NCBI GenBank assembly: GCA_002118135.1
Contig: BDIU01000045.1
Span: 124,001-188,000 of the forward strand
DNA from: Trebouxia sp. TZW2008
Lineage: Eukaryota > Chlorophyta > Trebouxiophyceae > Trebouxiales > Trebouxiaceae
Direction: 5' to 3'
Length of the DNA: 64,000 nucleotides
Shown here: one piece after another, positions 47,101 to 56,398 of the stretch
Layout: every line of letters begins with the position of its first letter
How positions within the stretch are numbered: the first letter of the stretch is position 1
The notes under the pieces: generated by a model
The model's input: only the letters and a program-made list of their open reading frames with translations
Told to the model about the DNA's origin: nothing
Databases searched by the model: none
Made by a program: the position numbers and the translations under genes

Positions 47101-50100
47101 CATGTAGTGTCAAGGACGGCCTGCAGGGGGTTTTGGCCCAGTGAATCCCCATACGTAATACACAATACGTAATACGCAATACGTAATACGCAATACGCAG
47201 TGTTTGAAAGTATAAATCACTAAGAGCAAATTGTGTAATATGCAATATCTTGGGGCCAATACATAACACCCAATGCGCAAGTACCCTACAGTATCAATAA
47301 GTGAAATGAAGAGTATGGTTATTCACTGTTTTGGCCTGCAGGAGGGCACTTCTCACCCAGCTCTATTGACAGCCAGTCTGAATCTGAGGACGATGACTAC
47401 CTGGCGGCAGCTGTGGCAGCAGCTGATGCTAAGCAGGCCAAGCCAAAGAAGGTGAAGCACCCCCACTTGAGGGCCCTGCGCTCCAAGCTGGGGTCCATCT
47501 CCAGATCCAAGGATAAAGACGGCAGCGGCAGCACTCACACTGCCTCCCCCCACAGCCAACAGGTGGGTCTTCTGTCTTGCTAGGTCAGTGCAAATTGACT
47601 GATGATTCAGCTAGCATCTGTGCCAACAACTTACATCCTGTCTCATTTGATCAGTGCTCTGCTTGGTTGCATAGCCAGTGGTGTGCTCAAGCCCATGCAG
47701 CCCTGCACATTTGCCATTGACTCTCTGATCAGTACATTCCTAGTCTTAGTTGATGTTTGGACTGCTGTTTGTTGATAATTGCATACCATTTCAATGGATA
47801 GTTAAATAATCAAAAAGTGGCAAAGGCCTGCAGAAGAAGCAGACGTCATCAGGCCACTGGCTACATCACCAATTAAAGCCACCAATGTCACTATAGTACT
47901 CGTAGCGACGCATCAAAGTCAGACCTTAAGAACATATCCACCAAACAACGTCATGCCACAAACATGCATTCAAGGGAGCTCAGTGTGGTCACAGGGGCTG
48001 AGCAGCCGGCAAGAGGGGTTCCAGGCGGGCTCCCCTGTCAGCCTGCCAGATACCCATGCCACTGCTTTCTCCCAGCCTGCCACGGCCTCTCCACCCACTC
48101 CAGGTCAGCACTCAAGTCTTGCTGATCTCCAGCTTGCGCCTGGACCCAACAGCTTGCAGTCTTGCAGCAAGTCCTACCATACCTGAAGCACCTGCTGCTC
48201 AAAGTGACAGCACTCATCTATGAAACTAGGCTTGGCTGTCATACAGTATTTTCTCTGTTGATGTCAAAATCCGAAGCACTGTCTGTCACCTGCATCCCTC
48301 GTCTGTCTCTGTTGAGTTTGAACATGCCTGTGACTGATGCTTGACAGTCGACTTTGCAGGTACAGAAGCCTTCCAAGAAACTATGCCAAATTTGAATTGC
48401 CATCCGCATGCTGGCCCGCTAGCTCCCGCCCCACCCCCAGAGGCCCATTCCCAGGATCCCCCCTTAGGCCCCTCGCCGACCGTACGGCGGTACGCAGTTG
48501 AGCCTGAAGAACAGGAGCAGACAGAGAAGCAGGGAGAAGTGGCTCATGTGGTGCTTTGCTGTGAGGACTCCATCCGATTGTACCCTGCTGAGGGCATCCG
48601 CACCGGAGACAGGTAGTCAACTTACACTTCAATCCTTTAGGAGTATGCCTTGGCATTGTGCATTTGTCTCAACCCCTACCATGTCTTGCAAAGACTGCAA
48701 GTCCATGGTCTCCGTCGTGCTGCTGTGCTGTTGCAAATATCTACAACCTGCTGCGCAGGCTGCCAAAGCAAGCAGAAGCATGTGGCTGACCACTCCTGTC
48801 TATAACAGCATCTGGCACAGCATAGCTGCGTGACAATGACATCAGCGCATCATAGATGGTGCAAGATCTTCAAGGAATCTGTGAAATGCAGGTCCTCTGT
48901 GAAGAAGCAGCCTCTGCATGAGCCCATAGGTTTTGCTGCTGCCTTCAACGGCCAGCACGGGCCAGGCCTGTTGGACATCAAGCGTGCTGGGGATGTTGGG
49001 GTAAGCTGCTGCTGCCGCTGCTGCTTCTTTTGCAAAAGATGGTGCTGGTGCTGTTGCTGCTGCTGCTGCTTCTGTCGCTGTCTCTGTGGCTGTTGCTGTG
49101 GCTGTTGCTGTGGCTGTTGCTGTGGCTGTTGCTGTTTGTGTTGCCGCTGCTGTTGTCATGATCTTGGCGCATTTGTCAGCGCACGGGCTGTCATTGTGCA
49201 GCAGATGACTCACACCCTGCTACCAAATATTCCCATCACTACAGCCTCAGGGTCAAACTTACCTTGGTAAAAGGTGTGCAAGTCAACCACTGCACCTGTC
49301 ATACACCCTGCCATTTTAAGATTCCACTGGCACAGGCATCAGAATCAAGCAAGGGTTGCAAACACACGGTTGCAAGCAAAGTGTGACACGGGGTGTGATG
49401 TGTGCAGGTGTGGACACTGCCTGGGCTAGAGCCTGTGAAGGTGTTCAGCCTGAGCAGCTGCCTAGGCTTCCCCTGGTCCTGGCAATCCAAATGTAGCCTG
49501 CTGAACAATATGCAGTGTTTACCTGTTGGTGTTGTCTACCTTGCATGCGAAGTAATTTAGGTGTAATGGGCACAGGTGTGGACGCTTCCTGGGCTAGAGC
49601 CTGTGAAAGTTTTCAGCCTCAGCAGCTGCCTAGGGTTCCCCTGGTCCTGGCAGCCAGAACCTAGCCTGCTGAACAACCTGCACCGTATGTGCGCCCTTGC
49701 ACCTGATGGCCGCCTTGCCCTTGTTGGGCCCTGCAATGAGGTGCTGTCACTCAGCTCTTGCCCTGACTTGTTTTGTGCCCTACCTTTGGCCAAACCCATA
49801 CTTGCATGCATCCCTGCAGCATATGCGCGCCCTTGCACTTGACGGCCACCTCGCCCTTGTTGGACCTTTTCATGAGGCACATTACTGGGCCGGTAGGTGC
49901 GCCTTCCTTCTGTCATGCTCTGCTCTGACTTGTGCAATCTCTAAAGTTGCTTGCATCGCTGCATCGTATGTTTGCCATCGCACCTGATGGCCGTTTTGCC
50001 CTTGTTGAGCCCTGCAATGCTGTGATTGCCTCCTTTTGATGCTGTCATGGACATGCTGATGTCGCTGGATAGCTAGACAACTCACACTGGTCTGCATTGC

Positions 50101-53100
50101 ATACATTGGTGATGATTTGATGCAAGATTGCCAGTTAGCCACTCCACTCATATAACGCTGATACGCATGAATCATTCACCTTCTCATGTTTCATGACTGC
50201 AGCTGGCGGGCTCATTCACGTGCAATGTTTGTGCGCAACAACAAGTATGCAAACTTAAGGCTTGTATAGGAGAGCCCCAGTAGGAGATTTCCAGTATAAA
50301 TCGCCCCGTCTCTTCTTGGTTTTCCTGTAATAAACAGTCACATGACAGCAGGACAGGTGTGTAGGGTGATGGCATCATGCAGGCTCACATTCACAGCCTT
50401 CATGGGCTTGCGCAGTAATGGAGGCCGTAGTACGATCTGTTGCATTGCTGCAGGTTGTGACTCTTGGGGTGCTGAAGGGGCTACAGCCCCCACCCCCCTT
50501 GCAAGGGCTGTATGACCATGATCTGTCAGAAGCTTCCCTGGCAGCTGCAAGGGCCATTGCAGACCTACAGGAGAGGCGGGAGCCCTGGAATGGGATATTG
50601 CCAAATGAGTCAGCGCAATCAGAAACTACAGGTTGGATGCTGCTAAGGTGCTTATATGTACACAGTCCTACTTTTACACATCTGAAAACATTGATTAGCT
50701 CGCTTGTCCCCAAATGGAGCGAGGGGGGCGACCGAGCGTAGTGCTCTGGAACTGAGACATGCAGAGACATGTAAACCTGTTGGAAAATATGTAAGCTGTT
50801 CACAAACAAAATCTTAGACTGTATGCAAGTATATAAGATTTTGATAGTCTGTTACTGTGAAAGCTTGAGCCTTGACCATGTATGCTTGTCGTGACAGAAG
50901 CAGATGTAGGCAAGCACGTTGCTTGCTAGCAATGCAACAGGAGGGAGGGCTGCCTTTTTCACACAGTAAGGCAAAGGAGTTTGTGAAGGTTTAGGCTTGA
51001 ACACATTGAGCAAGGGCGCAAGACTGGTTTTCTGAATAAGATCGCAATGTGCAGGGCCAATCATGCCTGCGTCAGGCAGATCTGGACCTTGCAAGATGCT
51101 TGCAGATATCGCCAGCCTTTTTACAAGCTGCACCCAGAGGCAAACAGTAATCTCACCGCTGCTCGATCAAAACACTAGCTGCAGCATCAAGCTTTCAACA
51201 GTACTTTGAGGTCCCGCACACTGCATGCATGGTCCTGATTGATGCAAGTTTGATGATGGATGTGTCCTAAAGACGCCCTGGGTCCTACGTTGGTTTAAGT
51301 AGGTACAGTTTCGTCCCAGGGTGATCTGCAGTGGCGTTGCTGGCCCCATTGCCTGCACACCTTCGAGTGATGAAATGAGCCTGCTGTATGGCCTACAGGA
51401 AAAGGGTGAGACATGCTTGTTACCCACCTCGCATTTGCACGGGCACAGGTGTCAAATCAATCAATCAATCAAAGATGCCCTCTGTGTGATGCAGAGCTGG
51501 GTACTGCAGACCCTGCAATTCATGCCCCTAAGGCACAGCCAGCAGGCCGAGCTGCTGGTTTTGGTGCCTTCTTCCATCAAGTCAAAGATGTTGCCAGCAA
51601 GGTACACCTGCCTGCATCACACAGCCTTTTGTTGTCAAAGCCCTGCCTGCATCTGTGTACTATTTTTACTATCGACGTTCAATGTCCTTTAAGAGACCCA
51701 ACAGGGGAGCCACAGGACACTATTTGTAATTAGAATCAACAGTCTTTGGTGTTTGTGAACACGGCCTTTTGTTTACAAGCCCCTGCTTGCACACTGGCCT
51801 GCAAATAGCTTGACAGCCTTGGTTGCTGCTTGACATGTCTCAGTTGCATCCTGACAAGTCCTGCGTCGATTACATATTTTTCAAGGAAAACAACCTATAC
51901 TCTTCTTTGAGCACATTGAAATCCCCAAGTTGTTGTCCCTTTGCGGGAGTTGAACGCATGTTGTCGCACTGAAATGGCAATGTGCTGCTGTCCAGCAAGG
52001 AGCAGCATCCAGATCAGGCAATCCTCAAAACATGCAGCTTGGCATTTGTCTTTTTGATAAAGGGGCACTTGCTGTGCTTGTTGTTCAACAGGCAGTCGAA
52101 GAAGGAGGGGCAGGCATCAGCAAGCTGGCTCCAGGTAAGCATATGCCCTTTGGATATGGGCCGCCCCCTCCCCTGGCCCCCACATTTCTTTTTGGATAAA
52201 GCTGGCTACAACTGATGATGATGCTAATCATGATGTGGTTGTTTCTAAGTAATGCTTTTGCAGGCTGTGGAAGAAGGAGGGGCAGGCAGCAGCAAGCTGG
52301 CGTTGAGCAAGCACATGTCTTTTGGCCATGGGCCCAACCCCCTCAACCCCCCCCCCCCCCCCCCACCCCCCCAACCCCCCCCCCCACCCCCCCCCTCCCC
52401 CCCAACACTCTCCAACTTGGATGAAGCTGGCTACTGATGATGATGATGATGATGACGATGCTCATGTCTAACTGATGCTCTTATAGGCTGTAGAAGAAGG
52501 AGGGGCAGGCATCAGCAAGATGGCTCTGGGCAAGCGCATGCCTTTTGGCCATGGGGCTACCCCCCTTGCCCGCCCCGCACCCTCAACCCTGCATCAGCTC
52601 TTTGCCAAGAGCGCCCCTCAGGCCGAAAGCTCTGGTGAGGTAGCTGACATTAGTGATGAAGAAGAAGGGGACCCGAGCTTTCAGAACCGCCCTAGCGGCA
52701 GCCCCATCAAGCAGGGCTGGGAGCAGCGGCAGCAGAATAGCAGCAGCCCCCAGAATGCATTTTCTTCCTTGTCAGGTGTTTACTGCTGACAGTGGACAGC
52801 AAACCTTCAGCAGCAGCCCTGTCTCATAGCATGCTGCAAATCATTTTGATATTGGCACTCTGGCACAAGGTTGCTGCATTTCAGACGGTTGTTTTTTTGT
52901 CAGGTGCAGTAGAGTCCAAGTTTATTGCTCCAGGTGCAGCAGCAAACACTGCTGAGAGTGGCATGCACACCTTCAGCAGATGCAATAACCTGGCACAAGC
53001 ACATTGCACTTTGAATTGCCTATTGTTGGCAGGTGCAGTAGGATGGATGTTTGGAGCTCCAGGTGCATTTTCAGCAACTGCCCTTGACAGTGGGCGGTCC

Positions 53101-54171
53101 ACCCTCAGCAGCAGCGACAAAGAGTGACTGCATCTGATTCTGAAGACACTGTATTGATCTGACATAAGACGACAGCACACCTTCAGCAGCAGCCGCTCTT
53201 CATAGCATGACTGCAAATCATTTTGACACTGCCAGACTGGCAGAAGGTTGCTGCATTTCAGTGTGTTGCTTTTTGTCAGGTGCAGTAGGGTCCATGTTTG
53301 GAGCTCAAGGTGCAGCAGCAAATACTACTGACAGCACGCCGCACACCTTCAACAACAGTCGTGAAGAGCTATTACATGGTGCCAGGCAGCCTGAAGTGCG
53401 TGGCAAGGGCGGAGTGCGCTCAGCAGCAGAGATCAGATCTGCATATGGCCGAAGCAGTACTAGGTACAGTGACTTCTCTCTGTAACGACTGCTTTGATTA
53501 CCAGGAAGATTTACCTTACATCGAGTTGTCCTTACTCAGAGGGACCAGTGCATTCAGACTGCAACAATCAGCTCCCACTTGCATTGTCCTGACATCAAGA
53601 TGTCCTTACATCGAGTGTTCTTACAAAGAGAATTTACTGTATAGTCAGACCTCGACTAACACAGCTGCATGTGGCTGCACTGACACGTGTTGTGCATTGA
53701 GTCCAGTAGATGGCCAATTGCCAGTTGCAAATCAGTTGTGGGAGCTTTGCGGATCAGTGTGTTGTGCAGAAAGATTGCTTTGTTAAAATTTTGCCGTTGT
53801 TTCGGTCATGTTGTCTGTGAGCTGGATATGCTGCTAGCGAGAGCTGCTGGTATATCGACAGAATGCATTGAAGACAGGCCTGACTACAGGCATAAGTGTG
53901 CATTGCTTTGACATTCCTTGATTACATGAGAGAATCTGAGACACAGGTGGCATCTCAGCTGATGCTGATGATTAGATGTGCATTCCGTTGCAGGGAAAGA
54001 GATGTCAGATCCACCATGGCTGATAATGTAGTAGCATTAGAAGACAGAGGTGCAAAGTTGCGCAACTTGCAGGACAAGACAGATGATCTCAGTGATGGTG
54101 CAGCTGATTTTGCATCAATAGCCCGGCAACTGAAGGAACAGCAAGCTAATCGAAAGTGGTGGCAGTTGTAG
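36537..54171 (+). CDS. Tomosyn/STXBP5 (Lgl-family) WD40 protein with C-terminal R-SNARE
   Basis: Twenty-two exons keep codon phase throughout: 36537-36710, 36780-36914, 37031-37250, 37664-37784, 38522-38694, 39479-39687, 40395-40736, 41637-41876, 43975-44295, 45100-45215, 45733-45965, 46484-46633, 47342-47562, 47995-48103, 48360-48612, 48892-49000, 49576-49740, 50454-50631, 51495-51601, 52487-52775, 53280-53463 and 53994-54171 (TAG); about 1408 residues. Landmarks include LAYEPVQRILA/VATSDGRIKLVG, EGDLQLWASTDGSLLESV, LILHEDTGVTIWDLR, NLLVLGGGIAEMPPALTILP, LYFTGHEDGRVRVWDV, GEARVYQFSQEQQEVNC, VVLCCEDSIRLYP, an acidic/basic linker and RSAAEIRSAYGRSS. The last exon is an R-SNARE coiled coil (NVVALEDRGAKLRNLQDKTD with the zero-layer Arg region, ending KWWQL) without a membrane anchor. 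Tomosyns are twin beta-propellers that bind Q-SNAREs and restrain vesicle fusion. The fourth intron has a GC donor (CTCAG|GCATGA). Confidence 0.93.
37889..38165. repeat. Large ATTC / ACTC / TTTC tetranucleotide array
   Basis: A nearly pure tetranucleotide microsatellite ~275 bp long lies in tomosyn intron 4. It is ATTC units, then ACTC/ATTC mixtures, then TTTC units, then ATTC again. Open frames through it (Ile-His-Ser-Phe repeats) are artefacts of the array. Confidence 0.98.
39153..39313 (+). mobile_element. Short TIR element (MITE), best-preserved copy
   Basis: The ends are perfect inverted repeats of 21 bp: it starts TACAGTAAACTCTCTTTGTA and finishes with the exact reverse complement. The outermost TA fits a target-site duplication. 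The 161-bp element has no coding capacity. CAGT...ACTG ends with TA flanks suggest mobilisation by a Tc1/mariner/pogo-type transposase. It is in tomosyn intron 5. Confidence 0.85.
40737..41190 (+). repeat. Three tandem copies of the tomosyn exon-7 3' end
   Basis: The real exon ends ...LHSVTLQRLR with donor AGG|GTAAGC at 40736. The last ~70 bp of the exon plus the intron start recur with ends at 40878 (GTAAGC), 41018 (GCAAGC) and 41190 (GTAGGT). The spacing is ~140, 140 and 172 bp. A last remnant, CTTGCAGCGCCTCAG, is near 41323. Confidence 0.9.
41960..42075 (+). pseudogene. Decayed copy of the tomosyn exon-8 3' end
   Basis: The segment reads LLPFDNGGPGIWLQAVTSLQ before GTGTGG, against the real exon end VPFDSGGPGVRLRAVTSLQ before GTGCTA at 41876. 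A further remnant of the last 25 bp (GGCTGTGACTTCTTTGCAGG) is at 42577-42598. Confidence 0.85.
42211..42396. repeat. Two-unit 90-bp tandem repeat in tomosyn intron 8
   Basis: Two nearly identical 90-bp units contain CCGCCTAAGCAACCTGCCTT, AACAGGAGCAAGTACAATGA and TGGTACTGCTGGGCAAAACT. No coding content was found. Confidence 0.92.
42597..43012. repeat. Four-unit ~104-bp minisatellite in tomosyn intron 8
   Basis: Units begin GTGCTTTGCC at about 42597, 42701, 42805 and 42908 and end with GCAATGTAG. The first unit directly follows the exon-8-end remnant, so the unit appears to be intron sequence, including a donor start, that was amplified in tandem. Confidence 0.9.
43312..43974 (+). pseudogene. 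Three extra copies of the 5' part of tomosyn exon 9
   Basis: Copies start after CTTGCAG at 43312, 43536 and 43751; the full exon starts at 43975. Each reads VDTAAGLVV-RHKxGEARLYQF and VNCxxLTGQQQP through to FQCILQCSQ, then diverges into ~50 bp of intron-like sequence ending in the next acceptor. In the exon phase the copies run into stops at 43561, 43851 and 43934. Copy 2 lacks 9 bp. Confidence 0.95.
44340..45092. repeat. GAGCTCTGTTGA / GTCATGCAGC minisatellite with exon-10 start remnants
   Basis: Tomosyn intron 9 is largely built of imperfect ~50-60 bp units with GTGAGCTxTGTTGA and TGTCATGCAGC. A larger 122-bp duplication is visible at about 44590-44860. Two false starts of exon 10 (GGCCTGGCCAGCTT after CAG) occur at ~44302 and ~44970, before the real one at 45100. 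Confidence 0.85.
46150..46400 (+). pseudogene. Two decayed copies of tomosyn exon 12
   Basis: One copy starts GTGCAG|GTGCAAGTTCTAGG at 46314 and reads in the exon phase to TAG (where the real exon has PGSQQ). Another, weaker one begins near 46162 (CAGGTGTGGGTCC...GAGCAGCCCATCAGC). The real exon begins CAG|GTGCAAGCGCCAGG at 46484. Confidence 0.75.
46753..46930 (+). mobile_element. Short TIR element (MITE), second copy
   Basis: It starts TACAATAACCTCTCTTTGTA and ends in CAAAGAGAGTTTACTGTA. The internal order is as in the 39153 copy (CGACTGCTTTGGTTACCAAG, AGAGGGACCACTGCAG, TACCAATGGCGTTGTCC). It lies in tomosyn intron 12. Confidence 0.85.
47148..47285. repeat. TACGTAATACGCAATA-type short repeat
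   Basis: In tomosyn intron 12 the units ATACGTAATAC and ATACGCAATAC alternate for about 55 bp. Looser units follow (GTGTAATATGCAATATC, CAATACATAACACCCAATGC). Each unit is close to self-complementary. Confidence 0.75.
49003..49165. repeat. GCTGCT / TGTGGCTGTTGC microsatellite
   Basis: A CTG-rich array directly follows the donor of tomosyn exon 16. It includes four near-perfect TGTGGCTGTTGC 12-mers at about 49087-49133. Confidence 0.95.
49410..49512 (+). pseudogene. Upstream copy of the 5' part of tomosyn exon 17
   Basis: After GTGTGCAG it reads VWTLPGLEPVKVFSLSSCLG then FPWSWQ, almost identical to the true exon at 49576, and diverges after SLLNNMQ. The spacing between copies is 166 bp. Confidence 0.9.
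49795..50022 (+). pseudogene. Two downstream copies of the 3' part of tomosyn exon 17
   Basis: The exon end (CALAPDGRLALVGPCNE before GTGCTG) recurs as RALALDGHLALVGPFHE at 49820-49876 and as FAIAPDGRFALVEPCN at 49970-50020. The donor dinucleotide is altered in both (GGCACA, GCTGTG). Confidence 0.85.
52092..52347 (+). pseudogene. Two upstream copies of tomosyn exon 20 start
   Basis: Copies begin after CAG at 52092 and 52264 and read AVEEGGAGISKLAP and AVEEGGAGSSKLALSKHMSF, against AVEEGGAGISKMALGKRMPF in the exon at 52487. In the first copy the codons corresponding to Gly-Lys (GGCAAG) read GGTAAG, which creates a canonical GT donor. Confidence 0.9.
52348..52458. repeat. Poly-C tract and TGA microsatellite
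   Basis: A C-run with sparse A and T covers about 52349-52404, followed by a GATGAT/TGA array at 52430-52458. Both are intronic, between exon-20 copies. Confidence 0.95.
52785..53215 (+). pseudogene. Two upstream copies of tomosyn exon 21 start with flanking intron
   Basis: After GTCAG or GGCAG, at 52904 and 53033, the copies read GAVESKFIAPGAAANTAES and GAVGWMFGAPGAFSATALDS. The true exon at 53280 begins GAVGSMFGAQGAAANTTDS. The intron sequence before copy 1 (TTCAGCAGCAGCC...GCAAATCATTTTGA...GGTTGCTGCATTTCAG) is also duplicated before the true exon. Confidence 0.88.
53465..53641 (+). mobile_element. Short TIR element (MITE) abutting a splice donor
   Basis: The element starts TACAGTGACTTCTCTCTGTA at 53465 and ends CTTACAAAGAGAATTTACTGTA-like at 53641. 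The first T is also the T of the exon-21 donor (ACTAG|GTACAG), so intron 21 begins with the transposable element. Confidence 0.85.
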
Positions 54172-56398
54172 CCTAGGAGACGCACACTCATCACTCGCGT
54201 ATCCCGGTCCAAGTGTGCTAAAGAGTGTGATCGGCCTACTTGTCTTGATGAAGCCACATGGTTGGGGCAACAGAGCACAGTACAACTAGCGTACAGTATA
54301 AGTGATGCTGTGTGTGCCACAGCATTTGCTCGTGCAGAAAGTCTGGGAAAAATGAGCACTGAATAACACTTGTACGATGCTGTCAGCAAAGAGGCCCTCG
54401 CACCAAATAACAGGCTGTCTGTGGAATCGCCTCTTTAGTCAGACTCAACTGTCTCAGAAGCTACCTCGGAACAAATCCTGGAATGCAGTGAATGTACAGA
54501 ATGCAACAGGCTTGTACAGTCATCAGTGCAAACTATGCATGAAGCATGGCAGAGTAAGGCCAAAGTGTACAGGTTCTGCACAACATTTTGGGCTGCTTCG
54601 TGTGAGCTGGTGCCAGTTCTGAGATAACAAAGATAGACATCATGACTTGTGCAGCGGTTGCATGCGTCACAGGCTGTTGCGCTGCATGGAGCATTTCTTT
54701 GGCAGCACATCACAAGGAGGCCCACATCCTGGCAAGTGCGCGCTGGGCACAATGGTCACTGGATAACTTTGCGATCATCATGCGCTAGTCCTAATGGACA
54801 GCCTGGACTAGGCACCACTGTCCTCACAGCGCCTAAGCAAATGTTGCGCGGTGAGGTGCTCGCTCAATTGGTGGTCTATACGTAGGATCCCAGAACTTCA
54901 CTGACAAGAGGTGAGATGCCTGCACAAGCAGAGCTTCAGTGTTCTTCCAACAAGGAGGTGTGTACACACACCATAACTTCTGCATGTGATCTGGCAGATT
55001 GACTGGCAGTCATGGTCAGTCTCGTGTACAAATCTGGACTGATCTGGCATGCAAGCTCACTGGACAGAGCCCAGACTGCTGCCCGTTGCAATTACTTGCA
55101 GCTCTTGAGGTGCCTGTTTCTTGTATCTTGACCCGGCGTTGAAGAGTGCTGGTCTGCTGAAGGCGGATGAGATTAGCTTGGTGTATTTAAAGCAGTGACA
55201 AGCCTGCACTACCTGAGCAGTCATGCAGCAGATTCACAAACACTGCGCAAGGGCTCGGAATACACCTTGGCAGCAGTGCTCCCCCTTACAGTAGCCAGCC
55301 TGAACACTTGCTGTATGGTCTGCTCTTGTGTTGCCACCAGAACTAGGCAGCTTCATGTGGGCTAATGAACAGTGCACTTTCACCCTTGAAAACAGGAGGT
55401 GCAGCAAGACACTGACCAGTAGCATCCCTGCCTGTAAGAGTTGTCTTTTGATATAAAATTGGATGCCTCAACTCTCCACCAACGTTGTGTGCATGCAAGT
55501 CAAGGTGTGCATTCCAGGCCTACAGGAACTGAAGGCCACTGGGTGTATTGACTTACCTGCTACACGGCCAAGGAAAGTCACGAGGAGGCGCTTGCAGTAG
55601 TTGTATTCCGCCGGATCTGACCTCTGGAGACTATGGAGCAACGCCACATGGCTACTGTCATCCCTGCATCAGGGCACAGCATGGAGATGTCCGAGTGATC
55701 AGTCGTAGGCAACGGCTGCATGGTCGGGCGCTACGGAAAAGGCAGATTTGCACAAGCAGGCTGCGCCTTGACGCTGCAATCCTGGCGCTTTTGGGCAGCG
55801 CAAAGCGTCGATACGAGCTGCCAAACCCATTTGCATCTGCGCTGCAGAAGACTCGGACTTAGCCCTAACTCTGATAGCCAGGGTTGTTTCCCGCCCATAA
55901 GCATGATCCTGACCCTGAATTGCCGGTCATTAGCTTCCTTGGAAGCTATTTTTGGAGAGCGCACAGATGTGCCTCGTCGTAAAGCGGCCTGCATCCACCG
56001 GATGAAGTGGCTCGACGTGCGACCTGATGGTGGGAAATAGCCTGGCGCCACCGATCGCAGCTCATCGGTCAGTACATGGCCATGGCACGTTGTTTTTGTG
56101 AGATGGTAATTGGTGCTTGCTTGGGCAATATCGAGAGTCCTTGATGTGGATTCAGGCTTGTTGCACATCACAGGCCGGCAAAAAGAGACCAACTCTGTTT
56201 GATACAGCCGACAGCAGCCTGTGAAAACACGTAGCAAAGCATACATCTTTTGGCATATGTCAAAGCTGCTCACACTGCTATCACTGGTCCACATTCCCAC
56301 TAGCTGTATCTTTTTGGCTGCAACACATCTTGCCAAGGACACTTAATTTCGTCACGTACACAGCCATTCAGTGACAATCATGTAGCGCAATCTGAATC
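54172..56398. other. Convergent intergenic region, 2.2 kb
   Basis: It lies between the tomosyn stop and the PPR-SMR stop. Directly after the tomosyn TAG the same frame stays open to TAA near 54364, and then, with two more stops, to TAA near 54622. That stretch is Ser/Glu/Cys-containing but has no recognised motif. A 203-codon minus-strand frame at 55731-56342 lies in a locally GC-richer segment without domain or splice support. I call no gene here, although an unrecognised one around 55500-56100 is possible. Confidence 0.45.

Noticed and set aside
52215..52437. Poly-proline protein frame
   Set aside because: Translation of the intronic poly-C tract next to an exon copy.
55731..56342. 203-codon minus-strand open frame
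   Set aside because: No recognisable domain, no consistent splice neighbours and a composition like the surrounding GC-richer DNA. It is probably a chance frame.
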